Shown piece after piece: positions 23,761 through 34,830 of a DNA stretch of 64,000 bases (position 1 is its first letter; each line of letters opens with the position of its first letter). The notes under the pieces are model-generated. The model was given only the letters and a program-made list of their open reading frames with translations, did no database searches and was not told where the DNA came from. The DNA comes from Akebia trifoliata. Its lineage: Eukaryota; Streptophyta; Magnoliopsida; Ranunculales; Lardizabalaceae. The translations under genes and the position numbers were made by a program. The stretch is from assembly GCA_017979445.1 (NCBI GenBank), contig CM030711.1, positions 47,911,560 to 47,975,559 of the forward strand. The letters run 5' to 3'.

Positions 23761-24411
23761 AAATTAAACGGGAACTTGTGGGAATGGCTCATGCACCAAA
23801 CTTTTAGAAGTTAGGCATGTCTGTTCTATAACATTTCTAGATAACATCCATTGAAACCAAACATAAAATTCAATTAAGAGGAGTAAAAGTCGTATCTAGA
23901 GGAGTATGGTTACTACTCACTACATCATGTATCTTTAAGATAAATCTCAATCGTTGGATTTCGTATGGTTACTACTCACTACAAGATTGTGTAAACACAT
24001 GAGTTAATTAATTTCCATAAGTCTATGGATCGCAATTCATATATATATAAGTAATTGTTTACCCCTATTATCTGACACTTAAAGATGTGTAATTTACCAT
24101 TTGGAGGATTATTAAAATACCTGGGAAACCTAAAGTCTAATTTAATATTATAGAAAAAGTCAAATGTCCTACATTCGAGTATAATCTATATCGATATTAG
24201 GGCATCAGATTCCAAAGTAGAGATACATACTTTCCCATATGAATTGTCTAATGGAGCTACCTAAGGAAGAATAGGTAGCAAGCATTTATTGTATAAAAGA
24301 TCAATACACCCTTGTCTTTTTCATTAAAAAATAAAATGAAGAGGGGTATTATTGAAACGAAAAAGTGTTGGACAATACTAACATCCCCATAAAGTATTGG
24401 ACGTTTGCATT

Positions 24412-24414
<3 letters not shown>

Positions 24415-24450
<36 letters not shown>
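24415..24450. repeat. (AT)n microsatellite
   Basis: A pure TA repeat, followed by an A homopolymer at 24461-24478. Confidence 0.9.
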
Positions 24451-24452
<2 letters not shown>

Positions 24453-24469
24453 GGTTTACAAAAAAAAAA

Positions 24470-24880
24470 AAAAAAAAAGGATTGTCTACAATTCTTCAAC
24501 TTGTAAATCAGGGTTAGAAGTTTTGGAATGAGGTTTTTTTTGTTTTTTTTTTATTATGTGAGGATGATCTCTATAAGACAATCAAAGAACGTAGCCAAAG
24601 TGTTTTGTGCTATACAGACTAAAAGTTTCGAGATGGACTGATTTTTTGTGAGAATGATCTTTATGGTGAGGAGATCATCCTTACAATTTTTTTTTTAAAC
24701 TTCTAACCCTAGTTTACAAGTTGAAAAATCATGGACTGTCAATTTTTACTGTTAATTTGTAAACCAATTTTGATGGGGTTAGAAGTTTAGAATGGACTAA
24801 TTTTTTGTGAAGATGATCTCCTCAACCATATAGGAAAAAACTTTGGCTATCGAATGTTGTCCATTTATATATATATATAA
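24470..24880. mobile_element. MITE-like element sharing the core of the eIF5B insertion
   Basis: Contains blocks GGGTTAGAAGTTT, GGACTGATTTTTTGTGA, GATGATCTC and AACTTCTAACCCTAGTTT in both orientations, as in 16830-17230. Ends are poorly defined between AT repeats. Confidence 0.6.
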
Positions 24881-25557
24881 ATGGTGAATCTCGAAGCATT
24901 GATAAGGACTCCAAAAAAACCTCCCACACCATTTCACAAAGATTTTGAGGAATTTCATTGAAATGACTTGGGCAAGTCATATCGATCTCAAAGGCAGCTA
25001 AGCGAGATGGTTAATGTGAATCCTCCATCACATTGACTTGTTTGAACTAACTCATTTGACATACCGCAAAACTACGATTGAGTTAATGAACATAGAATCA
25101 AGTTTTGTGTTTAAAAATTTAAATAATATATGTTATTTATATAAATATCAGATTTGGTGATTGAACATATACTAATCTAGCTTACAAAATAGTAATAATC
25201 ATATATTAATAAATCATTTTAAACCCATTTAAATGATTTGATTTGTCCAAAACAAGATGACTCAGACAAATCAACTCAGTATTAGTGGAGGCAAGATGAC
25301 ACAAGATACCTTATTGTCAAATTGCAACAAAAACATGATTTTAGATCTCTTAGTAATTTTGTGATTAGAATGAAAAAGAGTTTTGTTAACGAATCAAGAT
25401 CACAATTGGTGCCCGTTCCAATAGAATAGGAACAATGTCTACGTGGTACGTGTTTTATGGGAGTCTTAAACACATCAGGCTCCTAACCAAGCCATTTTTC
25501 TAGCGCACTCAAATGTGCCATATAGACATCATAGGTAGTTATACGAACGGAATATCA

Positions 25558-25735
25558 TTTGTTAACATGTGCCCTGCGGGCACACGTTTAGGTGTATCAA
25601 ACACACCTTGGAAATTGAATATCCTACCAAATATGCCCTCAAAAAAGAATTTCTTCCAAAAATGCTCTCATATGCTTATCTTCAAGGAGTATTTAATGCA
25701 TCTTAACGTGTACCCTTAGGGAACATGTTAACAAA
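25558..25735. mobile_element. MITE, GTTAAC-type terminal repeats
   Basis: Left end TTTGTTAACATGTGCCCT and the complementary right end ATGTTAACAAA enclose about 178 bp. Interior blocks CCTTGGAAATTGAATATCC and ATGCCCTCAAAAAAG recur at 31076-31254, 34107-34200 and 34637-34830. Confidence 0.65.
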
Positions 25736-26495
25736 ATTTAAAAGAAAAAAAAAAGTCAATATGAGATTTCACATCATCCTAGAATATCCTAAATCCCAAA
25801 ACAACTAATCGCATGAACTCATATGCATTGAAGGCATTTTCCAAATTACAGAAAAGCCAATTCGAGATTTTACATCACTTTGAAACGACTAATCACATAA
25901 ACCCACATGTATTAAAGGCATTTCAAAATTATATGAGATTCTGTGAAATCTTGGATTGATTTTTTAATGCAGGATCATGAATGTTACCCTACGATGATAA
26001 ATCTGAGATCAGAATGAATTAACATAAACAATACAAATATAAATCATTAGCTTATATATTCATGAATATACAAGAGAATTCAAGCGATAATTAAAATAAC
26101 CCTAAGATTCGTCACAATCTCATAGTAATAACTATTCAAGTACTAATAATAGGTTCCAATGGAAGACAAGTCTTTCTCCAACTTAGGATTTCAGTTAGAT
26201 GTTCAAAATAAATTTCTATGTTCAATTTTAATACAAAAAATTAAAATAAGTGGTGTTTATTTATTGGGGCAACAAGTTAACAACGTTTGAAAAAATTATA
26301 AGTTAAAAAAATGGAAGGTGATTAGGATTTTAGGTGGCAAGGAATGATGTGATTCGAATAGGGAAGGGAAGGATTAGGTTAGGTTTTTATGGGTATTAGG
26401 GTTTGGTTTCAAGAGAGAAAAAAATGTTGATAGGGTTTATAGATGTTTTAAAAATTCAAAACAGAAATATAATAGACAAAGTGAGAATAAAGATG

Positions 26496-26534
<39 letters not shown>

Positions 26535-27332
26535 TACTGACCTCAATTGAGAAATCGATAGAGAAAATAAATGTTACCTTTGACTTACTCCAAAATGGCC
26601 TCACACCACACCATTAATAGGAATACTACACCATAATAAGAATATTAAAGTTTCAATATCAATTTTATTTATTATTTTCATTTATTATTTATTAATAAAA
26701 ATAAAAATAAAAAAACTAATATAATCTATACAAAGAAAATAAATCAAGTATCCTAATCAAACTAAAATATCAAATAAATAAATTTAATTTTCGTAACTTT
26801 TTCTCTTCTATTTTTCAATCATCTCATTTTCAAATCCTAATAATCTTAAATAAAAAATAACTAAACTGCCACTAAATATTATACTAAGACCATGGACTAA
26901 TAAAATATCAAAATAAATCATAAAAACATAAAATTAAAGTCGTAAAACAGAAATCTAAATAGAAATTAAAATCTACTTTTCAAAATTTAATTCTGCTCGA
27001 CCGGAAAGATTTCGTCATTGACAAAACAAAATTATAGTAATTCTCATCATCAATTGTATTCCACATTACTTTTCTTCCGAAGAATAAAATAAATCTCTAA
27101 AAAATTAGAAAAAAGCCAATCTTAATCATGACTTATCATTTTATTCACAAATAATATTGAGATAATATGAGTGAATCGCCTAAGTGTAAACAAGGCAAAT
27201 TTTGGCCATGATCCCTCCTCCCAATCAGAGATGATATTAAGGTGACGTGGGTTTTCTAAGATGATTTGAGCTTTCAAAAGAGTCCTGCCCTCTACCCTCT
27301 TTACTCTCATGAGGTGGTACCACATGAAGAGA
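25736..27332. other. Intergenic AT-rich region
   Basis: No gene seen. It contains an (AT)n run at 26499-26533 and AT-rich DNA that is the presumed 3' flank of the CIPK6-like gene. Confidence 0.5.
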
Positions 27333-27360
27333 AGAGGGGAGGGGAGGGGAGGGGAGGGGG
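27333..27360 (+). repeat. G-quadruplex-capable (GGGGA)n tract
   Basis: Five successive GGGG runs separated by single A bases. A shorter version recurs at 27459-27475. On the CIPK6 coding strand this is a C-rich tract about 440 bp past the stop codon. Confidence 0.75.
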
Positions 27361-27590
27361 ATTTTCGAACTCCTCCCCTTGACATACTCCCGGCATGACA
27401 GGTGACATCTACAAAAACATGCAAAGTCAGAGAATAGAGGAGTATGTCAGGTGAGGTGGAGGGGAGGGGAGGGGGATTTTCGAACTCCTCCCCTTGACAT
27501 ACTCCCGGCATGACAGGTGACATCTACAAAAACATGCAAAGTCAGAGAATAGAGGAGTATGTCAGGTGAGGTGGGGGAGTCAGGAAATCA
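27361..27590 (+). repeat. 115-bp tandem duplication
   Basis: 27361-27456 is repeated essentially identically at 27476-27571 (ATTTTCGAACTCC through GTGAGGTGG); the period is exactly 115. Near identity suggests a recent event. Confidence 0.9.
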
Positions 27591-27800
27591 TTTTTCTTTA
27601 AAAACATGGATAGAAAACCAAAAAAGATCCAAAACCACAAGTACAGAACCAAGATCTTCTTCAAGATCAATTTATAAGCAGAGATCATCAAATAATTCAT
27701 ATCAGGACACCACCAAGACCTAATTAACCACAAAAAAAGTATCAAACAAATCACATAATTAAAACCTAATAAACATTATAATTCAAATAACAATTAAATC

Positions 27801-29126
27801 TTAAATCTCTCCTCCTCCTTGAACTTTCTTCAAACTCTCTGCAGGAGAAGTCCACAAGATGTCCTTGAGTGCTGGACGAAGTTCCTTTCTGCAGAACTGA
27901 TTATACTCCAACGTATCTCCTCCATCTTTCTTCACCTCCACCACCATCAACGATGGCGTCACCGCAAATATTTCCGCCTCAATCGCTAATTTTCCCTTCC
28001 TACCCTTCTCTGTCCCCTGCAATCTCACTCTCGATTCGCTCTTCTTCACATTGAATCTCATGGATTTCGCTACTTCTTCTAATCTCGAAATCACACTACT
28101 TGCAGACTTCGTCGTCGCAAATCTCATCTCCTCTCTTTCCTCTTTCTTCTTCTCCTCAAACAATGGCGACAAATCAAACCCCTCTGATAACGAAATTATG
28201 TGAAACGCGTTTAATGTCTCCGAATCCTTCCCTTTAAACCCAATTTCGGATTCTTGATCTTCTTCTTTGGTGGTTGAAATCGAATTAATCGTTTTTGGAA
28301 TCGATTTCTTGAACCAGGATGTTTGCATGAGTTTCGAACTTGTGATTCTTGTATTAGGGTTTGGATCGAGAAGCTTTGAGATGATTCTGCGCGATTCGGA
28401 GGAAAACCAAGGAGGACACTTGAAATCTCCTTTGTAGATCTTTCTGTACATCAAGACGACATTATCGTCCTGAAATGGTAAAAAACCTGCAAGAAGAACA
28501 TACAAAATCACACCACAAGACCACAAATCCGCCTTCGATCCATCGTAACCTTTCTTCCCAATCACCTCTGGAGCAACGTAAGCGGGAGTTCCACACGTCG
28601 TGTGTAACAATCCGTCTTGCTTCAAGTGTTCCGAAAACGCACTAAGCCCAAAATCTGTCACCTTTAGATTCCCATCTTCATCAAGAAGAAGATTCTCTGG
28701 TTTCAAATCTCGATGATAAACACCACGACTATGGCAGAAATCAACCGCAGAGATCAATTGTTGGAAGTAAGATCTAGCGACGTCTTCTTTCAACTTTCCT
28801 TTACAGATCTTCGAGAAAAGCTCGCCTCCTCGAATTAGATCCATGGCGAAGTAGATCTTCGATTTGCTCGCCATGACTTCATGGAGTTCTACAATGTTGG
28901 GATGTTTAACCATCTTCATCACAGATATTTCTCGCTTAACATGCTCCATCATCCCTACTTTGATCACCTTCTCTTTCCCAACAACCTTCATCGCTACAGA
29001 TTTACCAGTTTGTATGTTTCTTGCATGGTAGACCTTCGCGAAGGTTCCATGGCCTAGAAGACGACCTAACTCGTATTTTCCATGAAGTACATTCGACCCA
29101 TTACTGTTTCCAGTTTTTTCCTCCAT
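27801..29126 (-). CDS. CIPK6: CBL-interacting protein kinase, CIPK6-type
   Basis: Single-exon frame of 441 aa, the same length as Arabidopsis CIPK6 (SnRK3 family), which it resembles along its whole length as far as I recall it. Visible kinase features: glycine loop LGHGTFAKV (24-32), catalytic Lys47 (VAMKVV), HRD with Asp140 ([11 protein letters not shown]), DFG at 158-160 and APE at 185-187. The regulatory tail has the NAF motif at 306-308 ([15 protein letters not shown]), which binds calcineurin B-like calcium sensors and is autoinhibitory. After it comes a PP2C-interaction region (about 335-370). With a CBL partner the kinase phosphorylates transporters in salt, potassium and nitrate signalling. 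The start is the first Met before [10 protein letters not shown]. The intronless structure fits the intron-poor CIPK clade. No defect was seen. Confidence 0.95.
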   Translation of the reverse strand: MEEKTGNSNGSNVLHGKYELGRLLGHGTFAKVYHARNIQTGKSVAMKVVGKEKVIKVGMMEHVKREISVMKMVKHPNIVELHEVMASKSKIYFAMDLIRGGELFSKICKGKLKEDVARSYFQQLISAVDFCHSRGVYHRDLKPENLLLDEDGNLKVTDFGLSAFSEHLKQDGLLHTTCGTPAYVAPEVIGKKGYDGSKADLWSCGVILYVLLAGFLPFQDDNVVLMYRKIYKGDFKCPPWFSSESRRIISKLLDPNPNTRITSSKLMQTSWFKKSIPKTINSISTTKEEDQESEIGFKGKDSETLNAFHIISLSEGFDLSPLFEEKKKEEREEMRFATTKSASSVISRLEEVAKSMRFNVKKSESRVRLQGTEKGRKGKLAIEAEIFAVTPSLMVVEVKKDGGDTLEYNQFCRKELRPALKDILWTSPAESLKKVQGGGEI

Positions 29127-29440
29127 TTTAGAACAGATTTAAGTTTTTTTTTTTTTTTTTTGGTTGTAAATGAGAACTAATAGAGGAGAAGAATCAGAAG
29201 GGAACTGGGTGGGTTTGAAGATTAGGAGGAGGAGGAGATGTGAGAGAAGAATCTACTACCCGTCTTCAACGTGTTTACGATGGAGATTTCTGCCTCCATT
29301 GTTCTTCTTGAATCTCCCTCCCAAACCCAAGTTTCTTCGCGAACTTCTTCTCATCTTTCTGCATTCCCAGAAGAATGGCGAGAATTTTGACAAAACGAAT
29401 AAGAGAGATATTAACAGCTAATTTTGTTTTAGGGTTTTGC

Positions 29441-29450
29441 TTATATAGTT
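29441..29450 (-). promoter_or_regulatory. Candidate TATA box of the CIPK6-like gene
   Basis: The minus strand reads AACTATATAAGC about 315 bp upstream of the start codon. It would imply a leader of roughly 280 nt, CT-rich near 29220-29290 and with a T-rich tract on the plus strand at 29143-29160. Position and sequence are plausible but untested. Confidence 0.45.
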
Positions 29451-30068
29451 ACTTTTAGAGAATGAAATTACTAGATTGCCCTTGATTGCTTTTTTTATAA
29501 GTTCTATACTGCCGTTCTCTTGCGCGAGAAAAATCCTCAAGTCACTATCCAGGACACTGCTCGCTGTACTGTCGTGGCAGTGTGCCAGAGAATCGTATAA
29601 TTTTTTTCCTCGAGATACAACTTAAAAAATTTATTCTAGTCCAAGAAGTCGTTTCAGAATTTCTCTACTTCCCTTGTGTCCGACTAGCCTTACTAAGTAA
29701 GTAAGGATTTCACCCTTACTTGGGGTCACCTTGTGGCATTCAAAAACATGATCCCCTGCTTCACAATGGTAGAGGATAGAATTCTATGATTTTTTATCAA
29801 AAAGAAAAAAAAAATGTATTTTTCACAGTTGAATTTTAATTTTGGGAGTTAGATGGAAGTTCGGTAGGTAGCGATCTATTTTCAAAAGCTTGGATCAAAC
29901 TCAAAATAAATTGTTCTTTTAATCTTAATTTTTCGATGAAATCTAAAGGGATTTGGTGTTGGATTTTTAATGTGAGTATCTATTTTGAGCAAAATGAATC
30001 TTTGTAAAACTTAAAATCTTTCTATATTAGTAAGAAAAGTGTTTTACTACTTATTGTGATGTTAAAAA
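29451..30068. other. Intergenic region upstream of CIPK6
   Basis: No gene seen. Near 29550-29640 there is one arm of a hairpin-type element (GTACTGTCGTGGCAG, CCTCGAGATACAACTT) related to the hairpins at 34446 and 35699. Confidence 0.45.
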
Positions 30069-30718
30069 TAGAGAGCTGCCAGCTTCTAATCATATATATT
30101 TTTCTTTCATATCCTTTTGTTTTCATTAAGCACAATAATTGAGAATTGAGATGATATCACAAAATACGATTTAGACATAATCCTCCGTAAATATTTGAGA
30201 TACCTTCTTTTATTTTCAACTTGATGACATACCCCTTAATTTTGATCTTTTCTAAGAGAATAATAGATTTAAAAAAAAAACTACAATGCCCTCTTGCTAT
30301 ACTTCTAGTTAGGAATACTCGATTTTTCTCCTTCGAATCAATTATTTTTTCAATTGTACGATAAAATATTTTAATCACAATGTTCAACCTTTAAGATTTT
30401 TGTGAGAAAATAGGAACGAAGAAATCTGGGTAGAAAAATCAACTACTTTCTTGAAAAGATTGAAGCTCGTGAATTCGAAGACGAGACTAAATAGGTTAAA
30501 TGGTTTGAAAATGATAGGTTTTGGGGATTAAAAAAAAAAAGTGGGAGTTTTTAGAGAAGATTCTTGGATTTTGGTTAGAGGTTGAAAGTGAGGGCATCTA
30601 TGTCATTACAAGTTTGTAATGGGTCAAGTTTTTATGATATCAATAAATGTAGAATAGCCATTTTGGAAAGGATATAATTATAGTGAAATAAATCAATGAG
30701 TCCTTTCCTGGCAAAAAT
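30069..30718 (+). repeat. Dispersed direct repeat, copy 1 (~650 bp)
   Basis: It matches 32673-33317 in order and orientation: GAGAATTGAGATGAT, TTTGAGATACCTTC, GATGACATACCCCTTAA, AAGATTGAAGCT, GGGTCAAGTTTT and ATCAATAAATGTAGAATA. No coding potential. Confidence 0.75.
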
Positions 30719-31075
30719 GGAAGAGAAGGGAAAATAAATGAATTTTTCTCCATTTCTCTTGTTTGGATTGTTTAGTGGGGTGGAGAGAAAAGAAAAAGAA
30801 AAAAGGTAAGTTTTCTTTCTCAAAAAATGGAGAGAAACCCTTTTAATATATATTATAATTTTAACTATGTCCTAAATCTTTTATAAGATATTTTAAAATT
30901 TCAAAGCTATCTCAATTTCTCTCCTATCAATCCAAACATGGTGAAGAGAAACTCAGTTTCTCTTTTCTTCTCTTTTTTTTTTTTAATGGATTTTTCTTCT
31001 CCCCACTTCTCTAAATCCAAAATTAGTGTTAAAGTTGAAAAAACTCTCTCCAAAATTTACATTTTTTTAATGGTT

Positions 31076-31254
31076 TTGTTAACGTGTGCCCTAGGAGCAC
31101 ACGTTAAAGTGCAGTAAATAAACTTATAAAATTGGAATCTAAAGGTATTTTGATAAAAAAATATCTTTGTTAAGGGCATTTTCGATACAAAATCCAATTT
31201 CCAAAGTGTATTTATTGCACTTTAAATGTATGCTCTTAGGGCACACGTCAACAA
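31076..31254. mobile_element. MITE, GTTAAC-type, second copy
   Basis: Left end TTGTTAACGTGTGCCCTAG and right end GGGCACACGTCAACAA are inverted. The interior carries AAAGTGCAGTAAATA and its complement near the other end. Same family as 25558-25735. Confidence 0.7.
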
Positions 31255-31289
31255 TACCCATTTGTCTACCCTTTTCTTGCTTCATTTTA

Positions 31290-32225
31290 GAGTCGTAATA
31301 TTGTGACTCAACTTTTTTTACTTGGTCGATACTTTCTCGACGTTGAAAGCAAGTCAACCGTTTTGAGTTTCTACAATCACATGCCAAATAAACCAATTTG
31401 AGTAACAAAATTGGGAATTTTTAACTTTTTACTTCTCCACCAACACAAAACGAAGAATCTTAAAAATTTCTTATTGCGATTCAACCTGTTCGAGACTAAT
31501 TTTGGAGTTAAATTGAAGCTGAATCCAAAAATTCGAAATTGAATTGAAGACGAATCTAACATTTTCTTGGATACTTTCTAATAAGTACTCAAAACTAAGA
31601 AAACGCCTACAAATATCATGGATTGGCTTTGTTATCAAGAAGCATAGCAACATAAATGTGTTCCAAAAATTAGTGAGTTAACACAACATAGTTGCAAAGT
31701 TTCACAACCAAGGCGTAAACTTGAGGTGAGGGGTAAATAGTCAGAAGGAGCTTTGATTTCTTGCCATATCTAACAGATAAGAGAAGTGAAAACAAGCTTT
31801 CGAATATGATCCAAGCAAAGGTCAACAATCTTTTTGCCAACTGAAATTAAATACGTGAAATAATCTAAGAGAGAGACCTAAAAAGAGATTCAACTTTGAT
31901 TTAGCAACTTGATTCAATTTCGAAATTAGTCTTGAACACGTTGAATTGTAAAAATTTAAAAAAAAAAAATTCTAGGGTTCTTCATTTTGTGTTGGTGGAG
32001 AAGTAGAAAGTAAAAAAAAAAAAAAAAACCTCAATTTTATTACTCAAAGATTAACAATGAACTTGACGGCTAATTTTGAGTTGAAATTTGTGTGTCTATT
32101 TTTAAATGACGTCACAAGATGGTCTACCTAACAACTAACTGTAGAGTCTCAAAACAGTTGACTTCCTTTCCACGTCGAGAGAGTATTGATCAAGTAAAAA
32201 AGATCGAGTCAGATATCAAAACTCA
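31290..32225. mobile_element. Long foldback (inverted-repeat) element
   Basis: The outer left arm (31303-31372; CTTGGTCGATACTTTCTCGA, AAGTCAACCGTTTTGAG) is complementary to 32137-32215. The inner left arm (31394-31500; TACTTCTCCACCAACACAAA) is complementary to 31921-32050. Arms total roughly 200-250 bp around a 420-bp centre. No transposase was seen. Confidence 0.7.
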
Positions 32226-32325
32226 AAAATGACAAGCAATGTGTAGAGGATCATTGAATTTCCTCCGGATACAACTTAAAAAATCTATATTTCTTTGTAC
32301 AGTACCACGTGAGCACAATATTAAA

Positions 32326-32664
32326 GAGAGCATTATTGGCACCCCAACTTTTACTTGTTACACCCCGAATTAAAATTAAAAAAAAAAAGTAAATGATTGA
32401 GAATGAGTAAAAATTAAGATACCAATAGAAATTCTCCTTCTCTTTTCTTTTTATTTTTTTTATTTTTAGGATTATATGAACCTTAACAGAATTGTAAACA
32501 ACTATTGAAATTGTTTGAATGAGTATTGTAATATTGAGATAATAATTGGAGCCAAACCTTTTTAATGTTTGAATGGTGCGTTTTACTTTTTAATTGGGAT
32601 GTGATAAATAGTTTATGAAATTGGGGTGTAATAAGTACAAGTTGGGGTGCTGATAACAGCTCTC
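32326..32664. mobile_element. MITE, GAGAGC-type terminal repeats
   Basis: Inverted ends of about 45 bp: left GAGAGCATTATTGGCACCCC, right complement GAGAGCTGTTATCAGCACCC. Direct repeats TAAA flank both sides. Shorter relatives are at 14519, 36177, 42164 and 45005. Confidence 0.7.
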
Positions 32665-32672
32665 TAAACAAA

Positions 32673-33317
32673 TAAAGAGCTACCAACCCCTAATCAACTT
32701 TAACTTTTCTTTTCTTTTCTTTTTATATCTATATGTTTTCATTCAAGGATGATTATTGAGAATTGAGATGATGTCACCAAAAACAATTCAGACATAATGT
32801 TCTCTGGATATCTGAGATACCTTCCTTTTTTATTTTCAATTTGATGACATACCCCTTAATCTCTTACGCTGTTTTTTATCAAAAACACTTGATTTTTCTC
32901 CTCCAAACCAATTATCTTGAATTTTATAATAAAATATTTTAATCTTCATGTTCAATTTTAACATCAACATCCTTTAATCTTTGAGATTTTTGAGAAAATA
33001 AAAATAATGAATTTTTGGGTAGAAAAATCAAGTACGTCCTTTAAAAGATTGAAGCTAGTGAATTTGAAGACTGTACTAAATAGGTTAAATAACTTGAAGA
33101 TGGTAGGTGTTGGGGATAAAAAAAGGGGGGGGGGCCTTTTGATGAATTTTTTTGAGAAGATTCTTGGATTTTGCTTAAACGTCGAAGATGGGGCATCTAG
33201 GTCATTGCAAATTTGTAACGGGTCAAGTTTTCATGCTATCAATAAATGTAGAATAACTATTTTGCTAAAAATATAATTATAATGAAATAAAGCAACGAGT
33301 CTTTTACTGGCAAAACC
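32673..33317 (+). repeat. Dispersed direct repeat, copy 2
   Basis: Second copy of the 30069-30718 sequence, 2.6 kb downstream. It carries a G-homopolymer (33125-33133) not seen in copy 1. Confidence 0.75.
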
Positions 33318-33395
33318 CCAAATCCAAGTATTATCACAGAACCCTTAAAGTTGAAACAACTTTATCCAAATTGTACTTTTTTGTTTTTTAATTGT

Positions 33396-33450
33396 AGATG
33401 CCGACTAGCATAGTTGGTAAAGTCTTTGGGTGTAGATGGCCTAATTAAAG
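33396..33450 (+). mobile_element. Truncated tRNA-derived SINE head
   Basis: GATGCCGACTAGCATAGTTG followed by GTAAAGTCTTTGG matches the head of the SINE at 23637. The box B half is absent. Confidence 0.5.
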
Positions 33451-33459
33451 GTAGACTTC

Positions 33460-33800
33460 ACTAAAAAAAGAGTTTTCGATCCAAATATCCGAAGTCAGTC
33501 TTGGAGCTGGTAGGGGCGGGCATACCAGCCTATCCACTGAAAGATGAGATGAGGCAATGAAATTGTCGAGAGATAGTTGCTTGCCAGCCCGGAGTGGAGG
33601 GAAAGAGTAGCCGACCCAACCTTGCCAGCAGCTGCAAATTCTACAGTGGTTCAGTCTGATTCGTTCATCCTCCAGAAAGGATATGGAGCCGGCCCAGCGG
33701 GTATTTACTTGTGCCCTGCTATCGGTGGTTGCTCGCTGCCATCCCTGTTCAAACGGAACAAAGAGAAGATAAATGAGATGTCTCAGACGATATTTTGAAA
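33460..33800. other. GC-rich island, organelle-DNA-like insertion
   Basis: About 340 bp with clearly higher GC than both AT-rich flanks (for example CCAGCCCGGAGTGGAGGG and GAGCCGGCCCAGCGGG) and no local repeats. The composition and texture look like plant mitochondrial intergenic DNA, so a nuclear mitochondrial insertion is possible. Open frames exist on both strands but match nothing I know. Confidence 0.35.
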
Positions 33801-34106
33801 ATCTTGGTCGAATAAAACTCGGTTCAGTCAACTGGGATATTTTAGATTTTGATTAAAATAATTAATTTTTTTAGAGTTTAAATATCTATCACGTAAATAA
33901 AATATAATTTTATAACTAAATATCTCTAATCTATTTTATTTTATTAATAAAGTATAATTAATTTAATTTAAATATGTAAATCGTGTTAAATGATTTGTCT
34001 CGTTAGATATGAGTTGACTCATCCAAGACAACTCGGTCTCGTCCATGGACAAGACAACAAACCAAGTTTTGAAACGTATATTTCTAAATAGTACATGCGT
34101 CTTGTT

Positions 34107-34200
34107 AACTTGTGCCTTAAGGGCAAACGTTTAAGTGCATTAAATACTACACATTGGAAATTGAAATTCCTACCAATAATGCCCTTAAAAGATTTTATCG
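34107..34200. mobile_element. Half copy of the GTTAAC-type MITE
   Basis: CTTGTTAACTTGTGCCTTAA, then AAGTGCATTAAATAC and ACACATTGGAAATTGAAATT match the left half of 25558-25735. The right end is missing. Confidence 0.5.
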
Positions 34201-34445
34201 AACCTACGTACCATGGATTGAAATTATTACAAATAATTAAAGAGTCGTGCTACATTGCCTGCACATTCGATCCAACACTGAGTTGACCTGATAGTGCACA
34301 GATAAACATAAATTTACTTCTTCGAAATACAAATTAGAAAATTAACGATTCTCGATGCACTGCCATATTAACTCAGTGTTGGATCCAAGGTCAACACAGG
34401 TAGTAAAACATCTTCCATAATTAAATATAAAAAAGGAATGTCGGA

Positions 34446-34601
34446 GTGACATTGAGATTTATTGCAATTCTCACATTTCTGACGTGGAGGTGTGCACATA
34501 ACCGTAGATACTTTTTACTCATATCTCGAGAAAATATATCTATGGTTATGTACGCACCTCCACGTCAGAAATGTGAGAATCGCAATAAATCCCAATATCA
34601 C
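34446..34601. mobile_element. Near-perfect hairpin MITE
   Basis: The left arm (34446-34508; CACATTTCTGACGTGGAGGT) pairs with the right arm (34540-34601; CCTCCACGTCAGAAATGTG) with few mismatches, leaving a loop of about 30 nt containing TATCTCGAGAAAAT. The whole element folds on itself. Confidence 0.8.
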
Positions 34602-34636
34602 CCCAGGATTTTTCAATAAAAATACCCTCAAGGGTC

Positions 34637-34830
34637 TTGTTAAGGTGTGTCGTGAGGACACACGTTAAAGTGCATTAATTACACCTGAGAAATTGAATTT
34701 TCTACCAAAAATTCCCTAAAAAAAATATTTTTTATTCACTAGGCATATTTGTTGGGCACACGATAACAATGCCATACCTCAAATACTTATTTCCAATGTG
34801 TATTTAATGCAGAGTCCTGCTAGCCTTATT
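34637..34830. mobile_element. Degraded GTTAAC-type MITE
   Basis: CTTGTTAAGGTGTGTCGTGA, GGACACACGTTAAAGTGCAT and GAGAAATTGAATTTTCTACC match the same family. The right end, near GGGCACACGATAACAATG (34755-34772), is duplicated or rearranged. Confidence 0.5.

Noticed and set aside
29170..29421. Open frame opposite the CIPK6 leader
   Set aside because: It is low-complexity Arg/Glu and Leu/Pro translation of the CT-rich leader on the other strand.
33445..33831. Open frames on both strands of the GC-rich block
   Set aside because: GC-rich DNA gives long frames by chance. Neither translation resembles a known protein.
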